Below are positions 23,027-35,234 of a stretch of DNA of 64,000 nt, in pieces. The stretch's first letter is position 1, and every line of letters starts with the position of its first letter. Made by a program: the position numbers and the translations under genes. The notes beneath the pieces are model-generated. The model was given only the letters and a program-made list of their open reading frames with translations, ran no database searches and was not told the origin of the DNA. This DNA comes from Cinnamomum chago (taxonomy: Eukaryota > Streptophyta > Magnoliopsida > Laurales > Lauraceae): contig CP142456.1 in the NCBI GenBank assembly GCA_038049695.1, forward strand, positions 16,954,501-17,018,500. Direction: 5' to 3'.

Positions 23027-24480
23027 CTAACAAAAGGAGAGATTGAGCAAGTCCAGGCAATGCCTGAACTTCTTCGTAGTGACTGGCTTAGTGAGCCTAT
23101 CAACTGCATTCTCATCTGTGTGAATCTTCTCAACGGAGATCTCACCTATAGCAACCCGATCTTGAATCCTGCGATAAATAATAGCAATGTGCTTTGTCCT
23201 GGCATGATATACCTGATTCTTCGTCAAACATATGGTGCTTTGATGGTCACAGTGTATCAAGATTGATTCTTGCTTAATCCCAATTTCATTAACCAAACCT
23301 CTCAACCAGATTGCTTCCTTAGAAGCATCTGTTAGTGCCATGTATTATGCCTCTATAGTGGATAATGCTGTTGTAGATTGAAGCACCAATCTCCAGCTTA
23401 TCGGTCTGCTCGCTAGTGTGTAAACATAGCCTGTGGTGGATCTTCTTTTGTCCATATCCCCTGCAAAATCAGAATCTACCTACCCCACTACACTTTCTGG
23501 CCCCTGTTTTCTTTCAAACATTATTCCCAACTCCTTGGTGCCTTTCAAGTATCTCATAATCCACTTTACTGCATTTGAATACTCTGTCCCTGGATTCGCC
23601 ATGTACTTACCACACCGATTGCTTGAGCAATATCTGGTCTTGTACAAACCATAATATCCATCAAACATCACACTGCATTAGCATACGGTATCTTAGGCAT
23701 CTATTTAATTTCATCATCCATACATGGACATTGACCGGCACTTAAACTGAAGTGCCCTGCAAGTGGAGTAGACACGAGCTTGGCATTCTGCATGTTAAAC
23801 TTCTTAAGTACCATTGAGATGTATTTCTTTTGTGATAGCCATGGCTTTCCAGCCTTTCTATCCCTCCTTATTTCCATACCCAACATTTTTCTGGCTGCCC
23901 CAAGGTCTTTCGTGTCAAACTCCTTTCTCAATTGAGATTTCAGTTCTTCTATTTTTGACATGTTCTTACATGCAATAAGCATATCGTCCACATAAAGTAG
24001 CAACATAATAAATGAATTATCATCATGTACTCTGAAATAAACACAATGATCATACTCACATCGATAGTAGCCAATCTGCAACATGTAGGAGTCGAAGCGC
24101 TTGTACCATTGCCTTGGTGATTGTTTCAGCTCGTACAATGATCACTTCAATTTGTAGACATAGTATTCTTTTTCGGCTTCTCTAAATCCTTCAGGTTGCT
24201 CCATGTAAATTGTTTCCTCCAAGTCACCATGAAGGAAAGTTGTCTTTACATCTAACTGTTCAAGCTCCATATTGAATTGTGCTACCAATGCCAACAACAC
24301 CCTGATAGATGTGTGCTTCACAACTAGTGAAAAGATCTCATCATAATCAACCCCTTCTTTCTGTGAGTACCCTTTTCTACTATAAGTGCCTTGAACCTTG
24401 GTGTCTCATTTTCATGCAGTACTTCCTTTTTCCGAAACACCCATTTGCAACCAACCAATTTTTCCGTCTTTGGGTTTTGT
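23027..24480 (-). pseudogene. Copia reverse transcriptase and RNase H
   Basis: Read on the minus strand from about 24480 downwards. The RT opens near NSVWELV and continues with GVDYDEIFS, VKTTFLHGDLEE, QPEGF, SLYELKQSPRQWYKRFD, the catalytic LLYVDDMLIA (about 24000), KEFDTKDLGAA and LGMEI. The RT tail/connection is at 23480-23671 (VKWIMRYLKGTKELGI). RNase H is at 23027-23341: ALTDASKEAIWLR, IHCDHQSTICLTKN and the signature RTKHIAI. Several frames are needed, with stops near 23700, 24140 and 24410. Confidence 0.93.
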
Positions 24481-25056
24481 AACTAACTCCCAGACGGAGT
24501 TCTTTTCAAGAGATTCCATCTCATCCATCATAGCACCCATCCAACCTTCCCTTTCATAGCTTTTCATAGCTTCTTGGAATGTGGTTGGATCACCACTGAT
24601 GGTGATAAGAGGAAACTGGACTTCATCTTCATCCCATCCAAACCTCTGAGGTGGCTTAATGTTTCTTTTTGCTCTTCCCTCTGCTAGACTGGTGGGTTCC
24701 TTCCGAACCTCAACTTCTTCCTCTCTGCCAGATGTACTGGTCTCTGTTTGACTCTGCACCGGTTTCTTGCCTTTATTGTCTCTAAGAGGAATTATTTCAA
24801 TTTTCAATTACTGCCCTTTCAACAGTGTGGCCTTTGACTTTACCATCTTGTTCCCTGTTCAGCGTAGACTTCTTATCAAACACTAAATCTCTGCTGATGA
24901 TCTTTTTCCTATTTACTACATCCCATAGCTCGTACCATTTCACTCCCTTCTCGAATACGAGGAATATGCATTTGAGTGACTTGGAATCTAACTTGGATCT
25001 CTCACCACATGGAATGTGTGCGTATGCTGGACATCCGAATAACTTGAGTTTGAAAT
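24480..25056 (-). pseudogene. Copia integrase C-terminus and linker to RT
   Basis: The minus strand reads KLFGCPAYAHIP, KCIFLVFEKGVKWYELWD and SRDLVFDE, the conserved copia integrase tail. A basic/acidic spacer (GREEEVEVRKEP) and the RT lead-in (DPTTFQEAMKS) follow. It is separated from the integrase core by the LINE insertion at about 25056. Confidence 0.9.
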
Positions 25057-27797
25057 AACAGCCTTGCTAGATGTTCTCTTCAAAATCTGCTTCAAGCCAA
25101 AGAAATCCATTGGAAGTAGAAATCTAAGATTAATTGGTTGCAGGAAGGTGATAGAAATACTAGATTTTTTCACTTGGCTGCTAAAATCAAGGGCTCCAAG
25201 AATCGTATTGATAAAGTGGAGTATCAAGGAAATTCCCTTGACAAGCTTCCTCAGATTAATTTCTTCTCTGGTATTTATCAGCCTTCCCCTTCTCAAATGG
25301 TCCCCCAGCTTTTCCAAGTGGCCTGTAACAGAGTCTCTCCAATCCAAAACTCTATTTTGCAAGCTATCCCTTCCAATGATGAAATTAGAGCTTCGGTCTT
25401 CAGCCTCAAGAAATCTAGCTCTCCTCGTCCGAATGGGTTCTCTGGCAGCTTCTTTTGCAGTTGTTGGGACATTGTTGGCATGACTGTAACAAACGTTAAG
25501 AATTTTCTCACTTCTAAAAAGCTCCTCAAGGCGTCAAACTCTTTCTTTATCTCTCTAATTCCCAAAGTGGCTGCCCCATCTTCCTTCGGTGATTATCGTC
25601 CTATCAACCTTCTCAACTTCTCCCACAAAGTTATTTCCAAGATCTTAGCCTCCAGAATGGCTGTTGTCCTCCCTGACATCATTTCCCTTCATCAGGTGGC
25701 CTTTTTAAAAGGAAGAAGAATTCAAGATCACATTGCTCTAGCCCATGAGCTAACTAAGACCCTTCAAAAGGGAGCAAAAGGCAAAGGTATTTGCATGAAG
25801 CTAGATATTTCTAAAGCTTTTGATGAATTGAGTTGGCCTTTCCTTTTCAACGCTCTGGACTTTTTTGGCTTTAGCAAAGAATGAACTTCTTTTATCAAGG
25901 CTTGCATATGCTCTGCAAAAGGCTCGGTCCTTATCAACAGAGAGCCTGCTGGCTACTTTGATGTGGGGAGTGCGCTCAGGCAGGGAGACCCTTTATCCCC
26001 ATACCTTTTTATCTTAGCTCAAGAAATCCTAAGCTTGAACATTACCAATCTAGTTTCTCAAAAGCTTCTGTCTCCGGTCTACAGAGCCCCAACTTCTCCT
26101 TCTATCTGTCACTTGATGTTTGCTGATGACATCCTTCTTCTCTTCCAAGCTTATCCTCAAAGTATCAACTCTATCAAGGGTGTCTTGGAAACCTACCAAT
26201 CGGCAGCTGGTCAGAACTTCAACCTTAGGAAGAGTAATGTCCTATTTGGCAACAACAGACAATCCTTCAAAGCCAGAACCTTGAGATCCTTAGGCATCTC
26301 TCAGGCCTTCTTCCCTACTAAATACCTGGGAGTTCCCCTATTCATTGGCAGCCCCAAAGCTCAGTACTTTGAGAGTTTAAAGGATTCTTTCAGGCAAAGG
26401 CTTGCTGGTTGGAAAGTAGTTTGCTTTCCTTTGCCGGGAGAGTCATCCTCGTCAAGCATGTGCTCCAAAGCCTCCCTATCCACATCCTTCTCGTGCTCCC
26501 TCTTCCTATATCAGTCTGCACCTTCCTAGAGAGATGGATGAGAAACTTTCTCTGGTCTGGGGGTCCTAATCAAGTCAAGAGGAGCCTCCTTAATTGGTAT
26601 TCAGTCTGTCAGCCAAAGTCTGAAGGTGGGCTGGGTCTTCGTTGCATTAAGGACCTGATTTTGGCGAATTTGATTAGATTGGGCGGGGCTGCCTTCTCCT
26701 CCTCGTCCCTGTGGGCTAGCTGGTTCAGAGCCAAATATTATAAAGGCATTTCCCCTTGGCACCGTTCCTCCCTTCTCTCAGGATCTTGCATTTGGTAGTC
26801 TATCAAGAGAAGCTCTCATTTCATTTTCCAAAACAGCCACTGGATATTAGGAAATGGTAAAAGCACTAGCTTCTAGTACGATAAATGGCATGGTCCCCTG
26901 ACTTTGGCACAGATTTATCCAGAGGTTGTTTTTCCTTGCTATGATTCTGTGAATGAATTTTTTTCTAATAGCCAGAAGCTCCATAGTCTCCATCTTCCTC
27001 AGCTGGTGAATTCTTTCTCTGCCTCTCTCCTAATCTTCCTTCTCCCTCGTTGAAGAGCCTGATATGCTGCGGTGGTCCAGCTCAAACTCTAGTAAGCTCT
27101 CTTTTGCTGCGGCTTGGGAGCTCATCAGATCTAGAAGCACCCCCTGTGTTTGGTCCAAGTTTGCTTGGAACAGCCTCCTTAAGCCTTCCACAGCTTGTTT
27201 TGCCTAGAAGTTGTTCCTCAACAAACTCCCCACCAATGCATGGGCCCAATCTGTTGGAGTTCATTTAGCTTCTTCTTGTTATCTCTACGGCACTCATCAG
27301 GAATCAGCTTACTACATGTTCTTCCTCTACCCCTTCGCCTCTTCATTTTGGGTCTGGCTTACAGTTAAAGGGAATTTCCAATTTCTCCCTTTCAGCTCTG
27401 TCTCATCCAAATGGGAGTCCTTCTCTGCCAACTCCTGCTCTAGAGCCAAGAAGAGTCTCAGTGCTCTCTTCATCATTGCCAACTTCAGCATTTGGAAGGT
27501 CAAGAATCTGGCTCTCTTTAATAATAAAATCCCCTCTCTGGACTCAACTATCTCTTTCTTCCTAGAGGATGCATCTTTCTCTCTATGTAGATTCATTTTT
27601 TCTTTCTCTAGTGATACTTTAGCCTCTTTCTTCCTTCTCTGTAATCAACTCTATCCTAATATGAGATAGAACTCTATCTTTCTCTTTCTTTTCTTTGGAT
27701 GTTTTCTTCTCTTTCTTGTTTCTGTTTTGCCTATTTTGGTTGTTTCTCTTTTTCCTTTAATTCAATTTGCAATTCAGCAAAAAAAAAAGAAAAAACT
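25057..27797 (+). mobile_element. L1-like LINE inserted antisense in copia integrase
   Basis: A 5'-truncated non-LTR retrotransposon of about 2.74 kb ending in an A-rich tail (27780-27796). The linker EIHWK and QEGDRNTRFFHLAAK leads into RT: IPSNDEIRASVFSL, NSFFISLIPKV, FGDYRPINLLNF, VISKILASRM, QVAFLKGRRIQD, KLDISKAFDELSW, LRQGDPLSPYLFILAQEIL, the catalytic MFADDILLL (near 26120), KYLGVPLFIG, LLSFAGRVILVKH and KSEGGLGLRCI. The zf-RVT region beyond 27050 is degraded. The RT is unusually well preserved, with one stop near 25884 and a shift near 26410. No clear target duplication was found, possibly obscured by the A-rich junction. Confidence 0.93.
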
Positions 27798-28440
27798 TCT
27801 TTACCTGTCCACACTTCTTCTACAACTTTGCATTCCAAAGCTGCTGATGGTGATCGATTAACCACATAGCATGCGTGATTAACCGCTTCTGCCCAAAAGC
27901 TTTTAGTCAACCCTGCATGAAGTCTCATGCATGCTCCTTGTTATTTCCAAAAGAGTCACGTTCATTCTTTCTGAAACTCCATTTTGCTAAGTAGTCTTTG
28001 GAACTGTAAAGTGTCTTGTGATGCCTTCATCCTTGCAGAATTGTAGAAACCTGTGATTTTTGTATTCACCTCCGTTATCTGATCTCAGATACTTGACTTT
28101 TCTTCCTGGTTGATTTTCAACTTCTGACTTCCACTCTTTGAACTTGTCGAAGACCTCATACTCTTGTTTTATGAAGTAAACCCAAACTTTTCTTGAAAAG
28201 TCGTCCATAAAAGTCACAAAGTATTCAGCTCCACGTTTTGACTTAAATGAGGATGGTCCCCACACATATGAGTAAATATAATCTAGAATGCCTTTACTTC
28301 TACAATCGTTTCCTACAATCTTAAAAGACACTTTCGTCAAATTTTCGTGAACACAGAATTTGCAAAAATCCAGCTTGCATATTTTCACACCCTTCAACAA
28401 CTGTCTTTTATGAAGTTCGAACATGCCCTTTTTGCTCATA
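27798..28440 (-). pseudogene. Copia integrase core
   Basis: Minus strand. The pre-integrase zinc region includes KGMFELHKRQLLKGVK and CKFC. The catalytic core includes ILDYIYSYVWGP, YFVTFMDDFSRKVWVYF, KYLRSDNGGEYKN and GITRHFTVP, then MRLHAGLTKSFWAEAVNHACYVVNRSPS. Two catalytic Asp positions are visible (the first as LDYIY rather than the usual HxDxxG context, the second in SDNGGE). The core reads well to 27987 and then shifts frame. Confidence 0.92.
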
Positions 28441-28448
28441 TGCCCTAA

Positions 28449-29690
28449 CTACATATGCCATAACTGTGACTCATCAATGCCGGTTTTGTCTTCCATCAAG
28501 ACTACCGCTCCACCCACAGCTGTGTTTCCCATCAATCTGTAAAGCTTGTTTCCCACTCTGGTACCTTTCATTAATACCAAAAATCCTTTACTCACTTTAA
28601 GCAAACCATCATTTGCACTAAATGAACATCCTTTGGATTCTAGTGTGCCTAAAGATATCAAATTCTTCTTGAGTGCAGGAAGATATCTCACACCACCCAA
28701 GGTTCTAACAACTCCATCTGCCATTCTAATTTTTATGATTCCTATTCCAATGGTTTTACATGCAGCATCATTACCCATTAGAACACTACCACCATCACAT
28801 GGCTCATAAGTATCAAACCATTCACGATTAGGACACATATGATATGTACAATCGGAATCTAAAATCCATACATCAGATAGATGGTTACCTTGCGAGACTG
28901 ATAGGAGTTCCACTTCCTTTTCTGAGGCAACGCTTGCGGTTTCTTCCCGCAATAAAAAACAATCTGAATCTTTCTTGCTTCTGGACTTTGATCTAGAGTT
29001 GTTTCTTCTTGACCTACCCCTGTCTTTGGACCAGCCACGGTTATGCAAGCCTTCCTTTACTAGGAGTCCCTCTGCATGTGAATCACGTTTGCTAAGCTTT
29101 CTTCTGGGAGCATTAGAGATGATATCTTGAGTAACCTCCTCAAAATTGAGTGTCTCCTTTCCATATAGCAGGGTAGTCACAAAATGCTCATATGGGTCAC
29201 AGAGAGAATTCAACAATAACAAGGACTTGTCTTCATCATCGAATTCCACATCGAGCGTCAACAAGTCACTGATCATCTTGTTGAAAGTGTTCATGTGCTC
29301 CATCAGGTCACATCCTTCCTCCATCTTCAACCCATATAACTGCTTTTTCATTTGCAACTTGTTGGTCAAATTCTTTCCCATGTACAACTTCTTGAGCTTT
29401 TCCCATAGGTCCTTTGCAAATTACTCTTCCATGACGTTGAACATAACTTCGTCAGAGAGATACTGCTCAATAGAGCTCATTGCTCTTTCATCGATATCCG
29501 CCCACTCATCAACAACTATCTTTTCAGGCTTCTTTTCCTTGCCAACAATGCTACTTTGATTCCTTGTTGAATCAAGATATTTTTCATTCTCCTTTGCCAC
29601 AAGCCAAAATTAATTTTGCAATCAAATTTCTGAATTTCAAATTTGATACCTGCTGTTGTAGCCTTAGTTGCCATTGTGTCTGGAATATGC
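28449..29690 (-). pseudogene. Copia gag and protease
   Basis: Minus strand. Gag starts near 29672 (MATKATTAGIKFEIQKFD, NFGLWQRRMKNILIQQG). After a shift it continues as GKNLTNKLQMKKQLYGLKM, EDKSLLLLNSLCDPYEHF and LLYGKETLNFEEV. A basic RS-rich stretch follows (RGRSRRNNSRSKSRSK). The expected CCHC zinc knuckle is not visible between this and protease, suggesting a small deletion. The protease block reads WILDSDCTYHMCPNREWF: the active-site triad normally DSG (or DTG) is DSD here. The frame continues into the pre-integrase LWHM box at 28449. Confidence 0.92.
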
Positions 29691-29699
29691 TCCTTTTTC

Positions 29700-30773
29700 A
29701 GCCCCCTCAAATGGTCAATCTGCTCCGCTAATTTTGTAGATCTCGTTGACATGAGTCCGTAGGAAGAAACATAGAGCAAATCGAAGTCCGGATGGGCCCG
29801 AAAACTGACATTGGAATCTGACCGTTGATCTAGTCAAATTGTTGTTTGACTGCACTACTGGGGTCAAGATGACGTCAGCCCTACCTGGCTGCTGGTTAAT
29901 GCTGAACTGGGCTTCCTGCTGCGGACAGGTCATAACTGACCCGAACTTGACCCTGGCCAGGAAACTGACCCAACTGGGTCTTGTCTTCCTTGTTCCTTTG
30001 ATCTAGTTCTGTAACAAAAGTCTGGGAATGGGAGCCTTGCTGCTTGTTCTTCTCCATCTCTGGCGACATGCGGCATGGCACGGTGGTCTCCGGCTAGCGA
30101 AGAACGACGGACGACGATGAATGTAGTCCGGATCTGAACTGTCTTCTCCAACGAGATGGAAGCCCGAAGCCCCTATTTGCTCTACTTACGATTTTTGCAC
30201 CAACGACGAGCAGCAGCATGCAGTCCGGATCTTGTCCAACAACGGCAGCAGCAACGTTGAGGATCAGGTTCTCTTCCTCTGCAATGGGCGAATCTGGATC
30301 CTCTGCAAATTTTGGTCATGCACGGTGACCGAACCAAAAATCCTTGAATCCTCTTCTCGTCTGTGATTGAGAGAGAAACTTCTATTAGATCCAATCTCTG
30401 ACCTTTTTCCTGCTATGGGCGAATCTAGATCCTCTGCAAATTCTGGTTCTGCATGGTGACCGAACCAAAAATCCATGAATCCTCTTCTCGTCTGTGATCG
30501 AGAGATAAACTTTTATGAGATTCAATCTCTAAACTTTTTCCTGCTACCTGATCAATCCACAGTTCTCTGCGACTTCCGGTTTGCAACAAATTTGGGGCGC
30601 TATTTCCTCCCCTATTTCGTCTGTTTTGGCAGCGAACTTCTGTAACTTTGGGATTGAGACCGAAATGAGTCAAATCTCTGTGGCCCACCCGAAGATCAAC
30701 TCAATCTCCTTCAATTGATCGCACATTAGAAGCCCTAGCCCTAGGAAAACCCTAGCCTCGCTCTGATACCAAT
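29700..30773 (-). other. Copia 5' leader with primer-binding site and internal 132-bp duplication
   Basis: About 1 kb between the 5' LTR and gag. The primer-binding site (ttggtatcagagc on the minus strand) abuts the LTR at 30760-30773. A tandem duplication of period 132 bp lies at 30283-30414 and 30415-30546; both units contain atgggcgaatct, cctctgcaaatt, gtgaccgaaccaaaaatcc and cctcttctcgtctgtga. It is GC-richer than the flanks and has short open frames on the minus strand with no recognised product. Confidence 0.8.
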
Positions 30774-31135
30774 TGTTAGAAAATTAACTAGGCCAAGTAA
30801 CGCACAATCAATCACAAGCACACAAACACAAGAGACTTACGTGGTTCAGCAATTGCCTACTTCCACGGGGCTATGAGTGTTCCACTCGATTTCACTATGC
30901 AGGAAATTGGGCAACTCGTTACAAGGATTCAATTCCTCTAACATTTAGCCTACTCTCTCCCCAAGGTCTCAATCTTGCTCTCACAGCCTCTCCCCTTACA
31001 ATGCTCTCTTGTTTCTCTCTGTTGCTTACAAAGAATAGCCCTAGAGAGTATATATAAAGAACTAGCCCTAATAGACTTGGGCCCCAAGTAAACCACTCAT
31101 CAAGGCCGAATGGACCTTTTGAGCCATATCCAACA
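30774..31135 (-). repeat. 5' LTR of the copia element
   Basis: 362 bp, tgttaga...tccaaca on the plus strand, flanked outside by ttaag. It pairs with 22535-22911. Confidence 0.95.
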
Positions 31136-31140
31136 TTAAG

Positions 31141-31947
31141 TATATAGAGGTGGAAGCATAGATCTACACAGTTTTGGATGCTTGATCGAGACTAATAATA
31201 TGAGTTTATCTATGTTAAAAACATGCATAATGGCACCATTGTTTGAGTAGTTGGAGGGTACACATACGTGTAATGCTAGCTATTTGGTTAGCAAGAAGTA
31301 ATGGACTTAACTATGTTGGTGATAAAATTACACTATGCTATAAAAAATTTAGTCTAAAATCAAAAGGATTGAAAATCTCAAGAAAAACGAGGAAATGTTC
31401 ATTTAACTTTTCTGAAGAAAAAAAAACACAAATTATTCGAATCCATGGAACTAGGGATATAAACGGGTCGGTTTCGGTCTAGTCCGGGACCATGGTGGAC
31501 CCAGAACCGGAACCATTAATCAGATGGCGGAACCGGTTTCCTGGTTCTCGAATCAGAACCATTAATGAGAAGATGAAACCGGAACTGGTTCCGTATATGG
31601 AATGGCTTCGGGTCTAGGTAGAGAATGATATAGAAAAAAACTAGCTTTTATGAGGGATTCTCGAAAATTGAGGTAATATGTTGGTCCATGGGTCGGAATG
31701 AAGGTAGAACTGGACCCAGACCCGTTCACTTATCGGGGCCTAAATAAGGACCTATACCTGATTTTTAACGAGTCAGAACCTCCAAGTAATGGGAGAATCG
31801 GGGATGTAATATATAGCCATATGGAGCCTTCAACATGGTTAAGGCAGTCATGTATGCCCTGAAGGCTAAAACCAAGTTAAGTTGGACTTCTAAAAGGTAA
31901 ATTTATACTTCAACATGCTAACAGCTGGATTACTAAGGTCTAGTTTG
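31141..31947. other. AT-rich DNA with a possible GGTTCCGGTT-rich hAT remnant
   Basis: From about 31452 (ctagggatataaacgggtcg) to about 31815 there are many AACCGG/CCGGTT words of the kind clustered near the ends of some plant hAT elements. A matching opposite terminus is not clear. No gene is recognised. Confidence 0.3.
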
Positions 31948-32702
31948 TGTTACTAGTGATTGATACGTTAAAGATTGGTTAAAGTTGGGTTTCTTATGCT
32001 TACAGATAAGGTTTGCTTTGTACTTGAGAATTATTGTTATTATTGGTTTGTGTAAATTGAGAGAATTTCCTCTCATGTAAATCACAGTGAAATTATGAGA
32101 TGTATATCTCTCCTTGAAATCATTTATGATATAAGAGCTAGGGCGGCGATGATTTTGCGATAAAGCAAGGTATCATCCGCAATAACCATGGTCAATTTTC
32201 CTTTTTTCTTTCAATAAAACCAAACATCCTCTCTCATCCATCCATTCAAATATCCAAGACTTAAAGATCTCATTATTCTCACCAAACAGCACAATCAAAA
32301 TTTCTAGAAGAAATTGAGACAAATCTCATCTAGTCAGCCACCAACACTGACGACTCAAAAAGGAGGGGGTTGTTACAGTAATGGGTCAACAGACAGATGG
32401 TGATCGCTAGGAAGATATGAAGATCATTTCTATTAAAAATTTAACATTTATTTTTCAGAGATCAAAGGGTTTTATTTTATTTATGTTAACAATTATAGAT
32501 ACTTTCTAAAAAGATCATGTAATTGGGAGGGGAAGTTAGAGATTGATATATAAAAGATGGGTTAGATTAGGATTTCTTATTCTTACACATAAAGTTTAAT
32601 TTGAATTTAAAAATTATTGTTATTGGTGTTTATAAATTGAAAGAATTTCCTCTCATGACTAACACGGTGAAATTATGAAATGAATATCTCTCTTTGAGAT
32701 TC
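31948..32702 (+). mobile_element. TRIM-like element with two about 170-bp LTRs
   Basis: Direct repeats at 31948-32122 and about 32535-32702 share ttcttatnctta, attattgttatt, gagaatttcctctcatg and gtgaaattatgaa. Just after the first copy, tgatataagagct resembles a degenerate initiator-tRNA primer-binding site; just before the second, aattgggaggggaag is a plausible polypurine tract. The internal part is about 410 bp with no coding capacity. No target duplication is visible, so the call is provisional. Confidence 0.5.
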
Positions 32703-33328
32703 TTTATATGTATTTTGTGGAAATTAAGAAGCAAAGATATTTGTAATGTTTGCAGTTTGGAGGGCTACAAGGAATTAGAGAAGCAAAGGAATCTTATTAA
32801 CACTGCATTTTTTCCACCTTTTGAGTGAAATTCTCGATTTCAAGTGGAGGGGTGGGAAGGAGGATTCCACCTTCATAAAAAAAGCTAAGGAAGCATGTCT
32901 AAGGGATGTTGGTTACATTGTGTGTTGCTTTCACACCGTTGAGTGGAATTCACATTACATGAAATTCTCATGTTTTGCCTTGTAATTAGGGATGATGCTA
33001 AAAAATACATAAAGAAGAGCCTTTGTATATTATTAAAGAAAATTACACAAATGGAAATCCAAGGGTCAGATTCTACAGAACGCAGGAGATGAACATGATT
33101 CTCAAGGACCCATTTCTAATAAACAAAGAAGTAATGATTCAAAGAAAAGAAGTTGAATCTGAAGTAATGAGGCATAGGAGATGAGAGATTAGACTGTTAG
33201 AGATTTTAGAAATAGAATTAAGAGTTTGTATTTAAAACCATCTCCTGCTGCTCATCTCTTCTCTTGTATAAATTGGGAAATTGATTTAAATAAAGTTTAC
33301 AGTGGATTTATTGCAAATATAGTCGGCC

Positions 33329-33538
33329 TTAAATTTCGACATCTCTAGTCAGGTCTATGAAAGAAGGATGAGTGAGCCATATTTCTTCAAATTCAAAGGG
33401 TGAATTTTTGGGGGATGGAGATGGTTTAAAGATAGGGCTACGATTAGAGGATTTTCTGACAAGGTGAAGAGGAGAAAGGATCCTAGAAAACAAACCACTG
33501 AAGATTTGCACGGGCCCAATCAAGGCAAGCTGAGGCAT
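33329..33538 (-). pseudogene. Possible LINE endonuclease-domain scrap
   Basis: The minus strand reads PFEFEEIWLTHPSF, which resembles the motif at the end of the L1 endonuclease domain (PFRFE.MW..HP.F). The rest of the short frame is not clearly alignable. A LINE remnant is the best explanation, with moderate doubt. Confidence 0.4.
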
Positions 33539-34739
33539 AAGAGGTTCCTAACCTGTTGCTTGACCAAGTAAACTTACTGATTGGAAGCATAAATCCAAAA
33601 GGCAAAAGTCGAGATCACATCCTGGAATTAAATATCTGGTACCCTGTTGTAAGCTAGCATGTCAATATCGTACTAATAAATAAAAAATTGTATCTAACGA
33701 TGCTGCAAAAAAAGCTACTGAAATTGACATAATATATGGAACATGACCGATGTCTCATCCAAGTCTCCCTTAATTCTTGCTCTAAATTTTTTTCTAGACT
33801 ATATAAATTTAGTAAAATTTGAATATTCTTCATCCAAAGAGGAAGATTTAATATACAAAAGATGCAAGCTAAGGCAATCAATCAATGTTATTACTTTGTT
33901 GAGAATTCAAGAACATTAAAATCTAGAAAAACCTACACTAACTACAATACATAAACTATCGCATTGCAATAAACAAGAAATATTCAACAAAGCAATAGCA
34001 TTTTACAGGTCCAGAAAAGAACATTCAATGCAAGACCAGCAGAGCTAAAAAAACAATGCATTAAACAAAAAAAATAAAGAATGATGTTTCTTACTAGCAA
34101 ACAAAAAAAGAATGATCTTTCTTTCCGTGGTAGACATAAAAGGGACTCATATGGAACTTGGGTCATTAGCATCATTTGATAAAGGAGTTTAAGATGAGGG
34201 AATTTAAAGCTTGTCTACATAGCATCAATTGATATAGCTGGTATTTATATAGATATAAGGACATGGGCATAGATCATTTCCCTTCTGGGTAATTTGAGTT
34301 TGAAGAAAAACGGGATTTCTCTTTCCCCATGGCAAAGAATCATCATACAGATGGGTAATGTCAAGGTTAAAAAGGAAACCTTCTCCCAAGAAAACAAAAA
34401 AGGTTAAAAGGAAACAGCATGGAACGATACCAGACTGTGAAGATACTAGACTAAGAAGAGTTGTCAGTTGTCCCCGACTGTTCTATAATAGCTGGATGGA
34501 AAAGAAAGAGAAGGAATTACCGAATGGGGCGTGCCAAAACATACCTTGACCTAAGAGCACTTATATTGAGATTTCCAAGGAATTTGTGTCATCTTTTTTA
34601 TGGTTGCAATAGAGACGAGAATAGCTAGGTGGAAAACAAAGAGAAGAAGAAATTAATGAATGGGGGTGCCAAAACATACCTTGACTCAAGAGAACTTATT
34701 GAGATTTGCATGCAATTTGTGTAATCTTTTCGATGGTTG

Positions 34740-34743
<4 letters not shown>

Positions 34744-34776
<33 letters not shown>
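34744..34776. repeat. (AG)n microsatellite
   Basis: About 16 AG units, followed by smaller GA tracts at 34969-34982 and 35214-35230. All lie on the 3' side (minus-strand transcription) of the MADS exon. Confidence 0.95.
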
Positions 34777-34777
<1 letters not shown>

Positions 34778-35234
34778 GTCCTCTTTCAGCTCATCTCTGT
34801 TAGGGTTTGAAAGAAAAAACCCATTTGAAAAGAGGCGACCCTATTGCAAGGACATATAGCTTGTATGGAGATCAGCCTAAGTACATATGAGAGAGAGCAA
34901 TTATAGCTAAGTACAAGAGATATAGATATATATAGAGAGAGATATAAAGAGATCAGCAGGTACGAGGAGAGAGAGAGAGAGAGGTCCTATGCCTCCTCTC
35001 TCCTTTCTTGTCAACCCCATCTATCTGAATTAAGAACGTAAGCCAGGAAGACGAAGGACACAAATGAATCCGAAGAGAATTTGAAAAAGGAAAAAAAACA
35101 TATATCAAGAAAGCCGACTCAATTCCAAATCATGCAGCATGTATAGATATTAGCCCAAGCACTTGAAAAGATTAAGAGACAGAAAGAAAGAGAAGGAAGA
35201 AAAACTCAAGTACAGAGAGAGAGAGAGAGAGTAC

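Larger units (their letters stand above)
22535..31135 (-). mobile_element. Full-length Ty1/copia element split by a LINE
   Basis: A complete LTR retrotransposon transcribed from the minus strand, bounded by a perfect 5-bp duplication ttaag (22530-22534 and 31136-31140). In transcription order: 5' LTR 30774-31135, primer-binding site, long 5' leader, gag, protease, integrase, RT, RNase H, polypurine tract, 3' LTR 22535-22911. A LINE occupies 25057-27797 within integrase. Without it the element is about 5.9 kb, normal for copia. Every domain contains stops or shifts, so it cannot be autonomous. The LTRs differ at many positions and by a short indel of about 15 bp, so insertion is not recent. 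Confidence 0.97.
32703..35234. other. AT-rich DNA, possibly first intron of the MADS-box gene
   Basis: No further MADS exon was recognised. The stretch holds a LINE-like scrap at about 33329-33538 (minus) and GA microsatellites at 34744-34776, 34969-34982 and 35214-35230. If the exon at 35235-35416 is expressed, this is the start of a long intron. Confidence 0.4.

Noticed and set aside
33654-33881. Minus-strand frame with LEKNLEQEL as a MADS K-domain exon
   Set aside because: Superficial coiled-coil resemblance only; surrounding residues do not match the MIKC K box and splice sites are not convincing.
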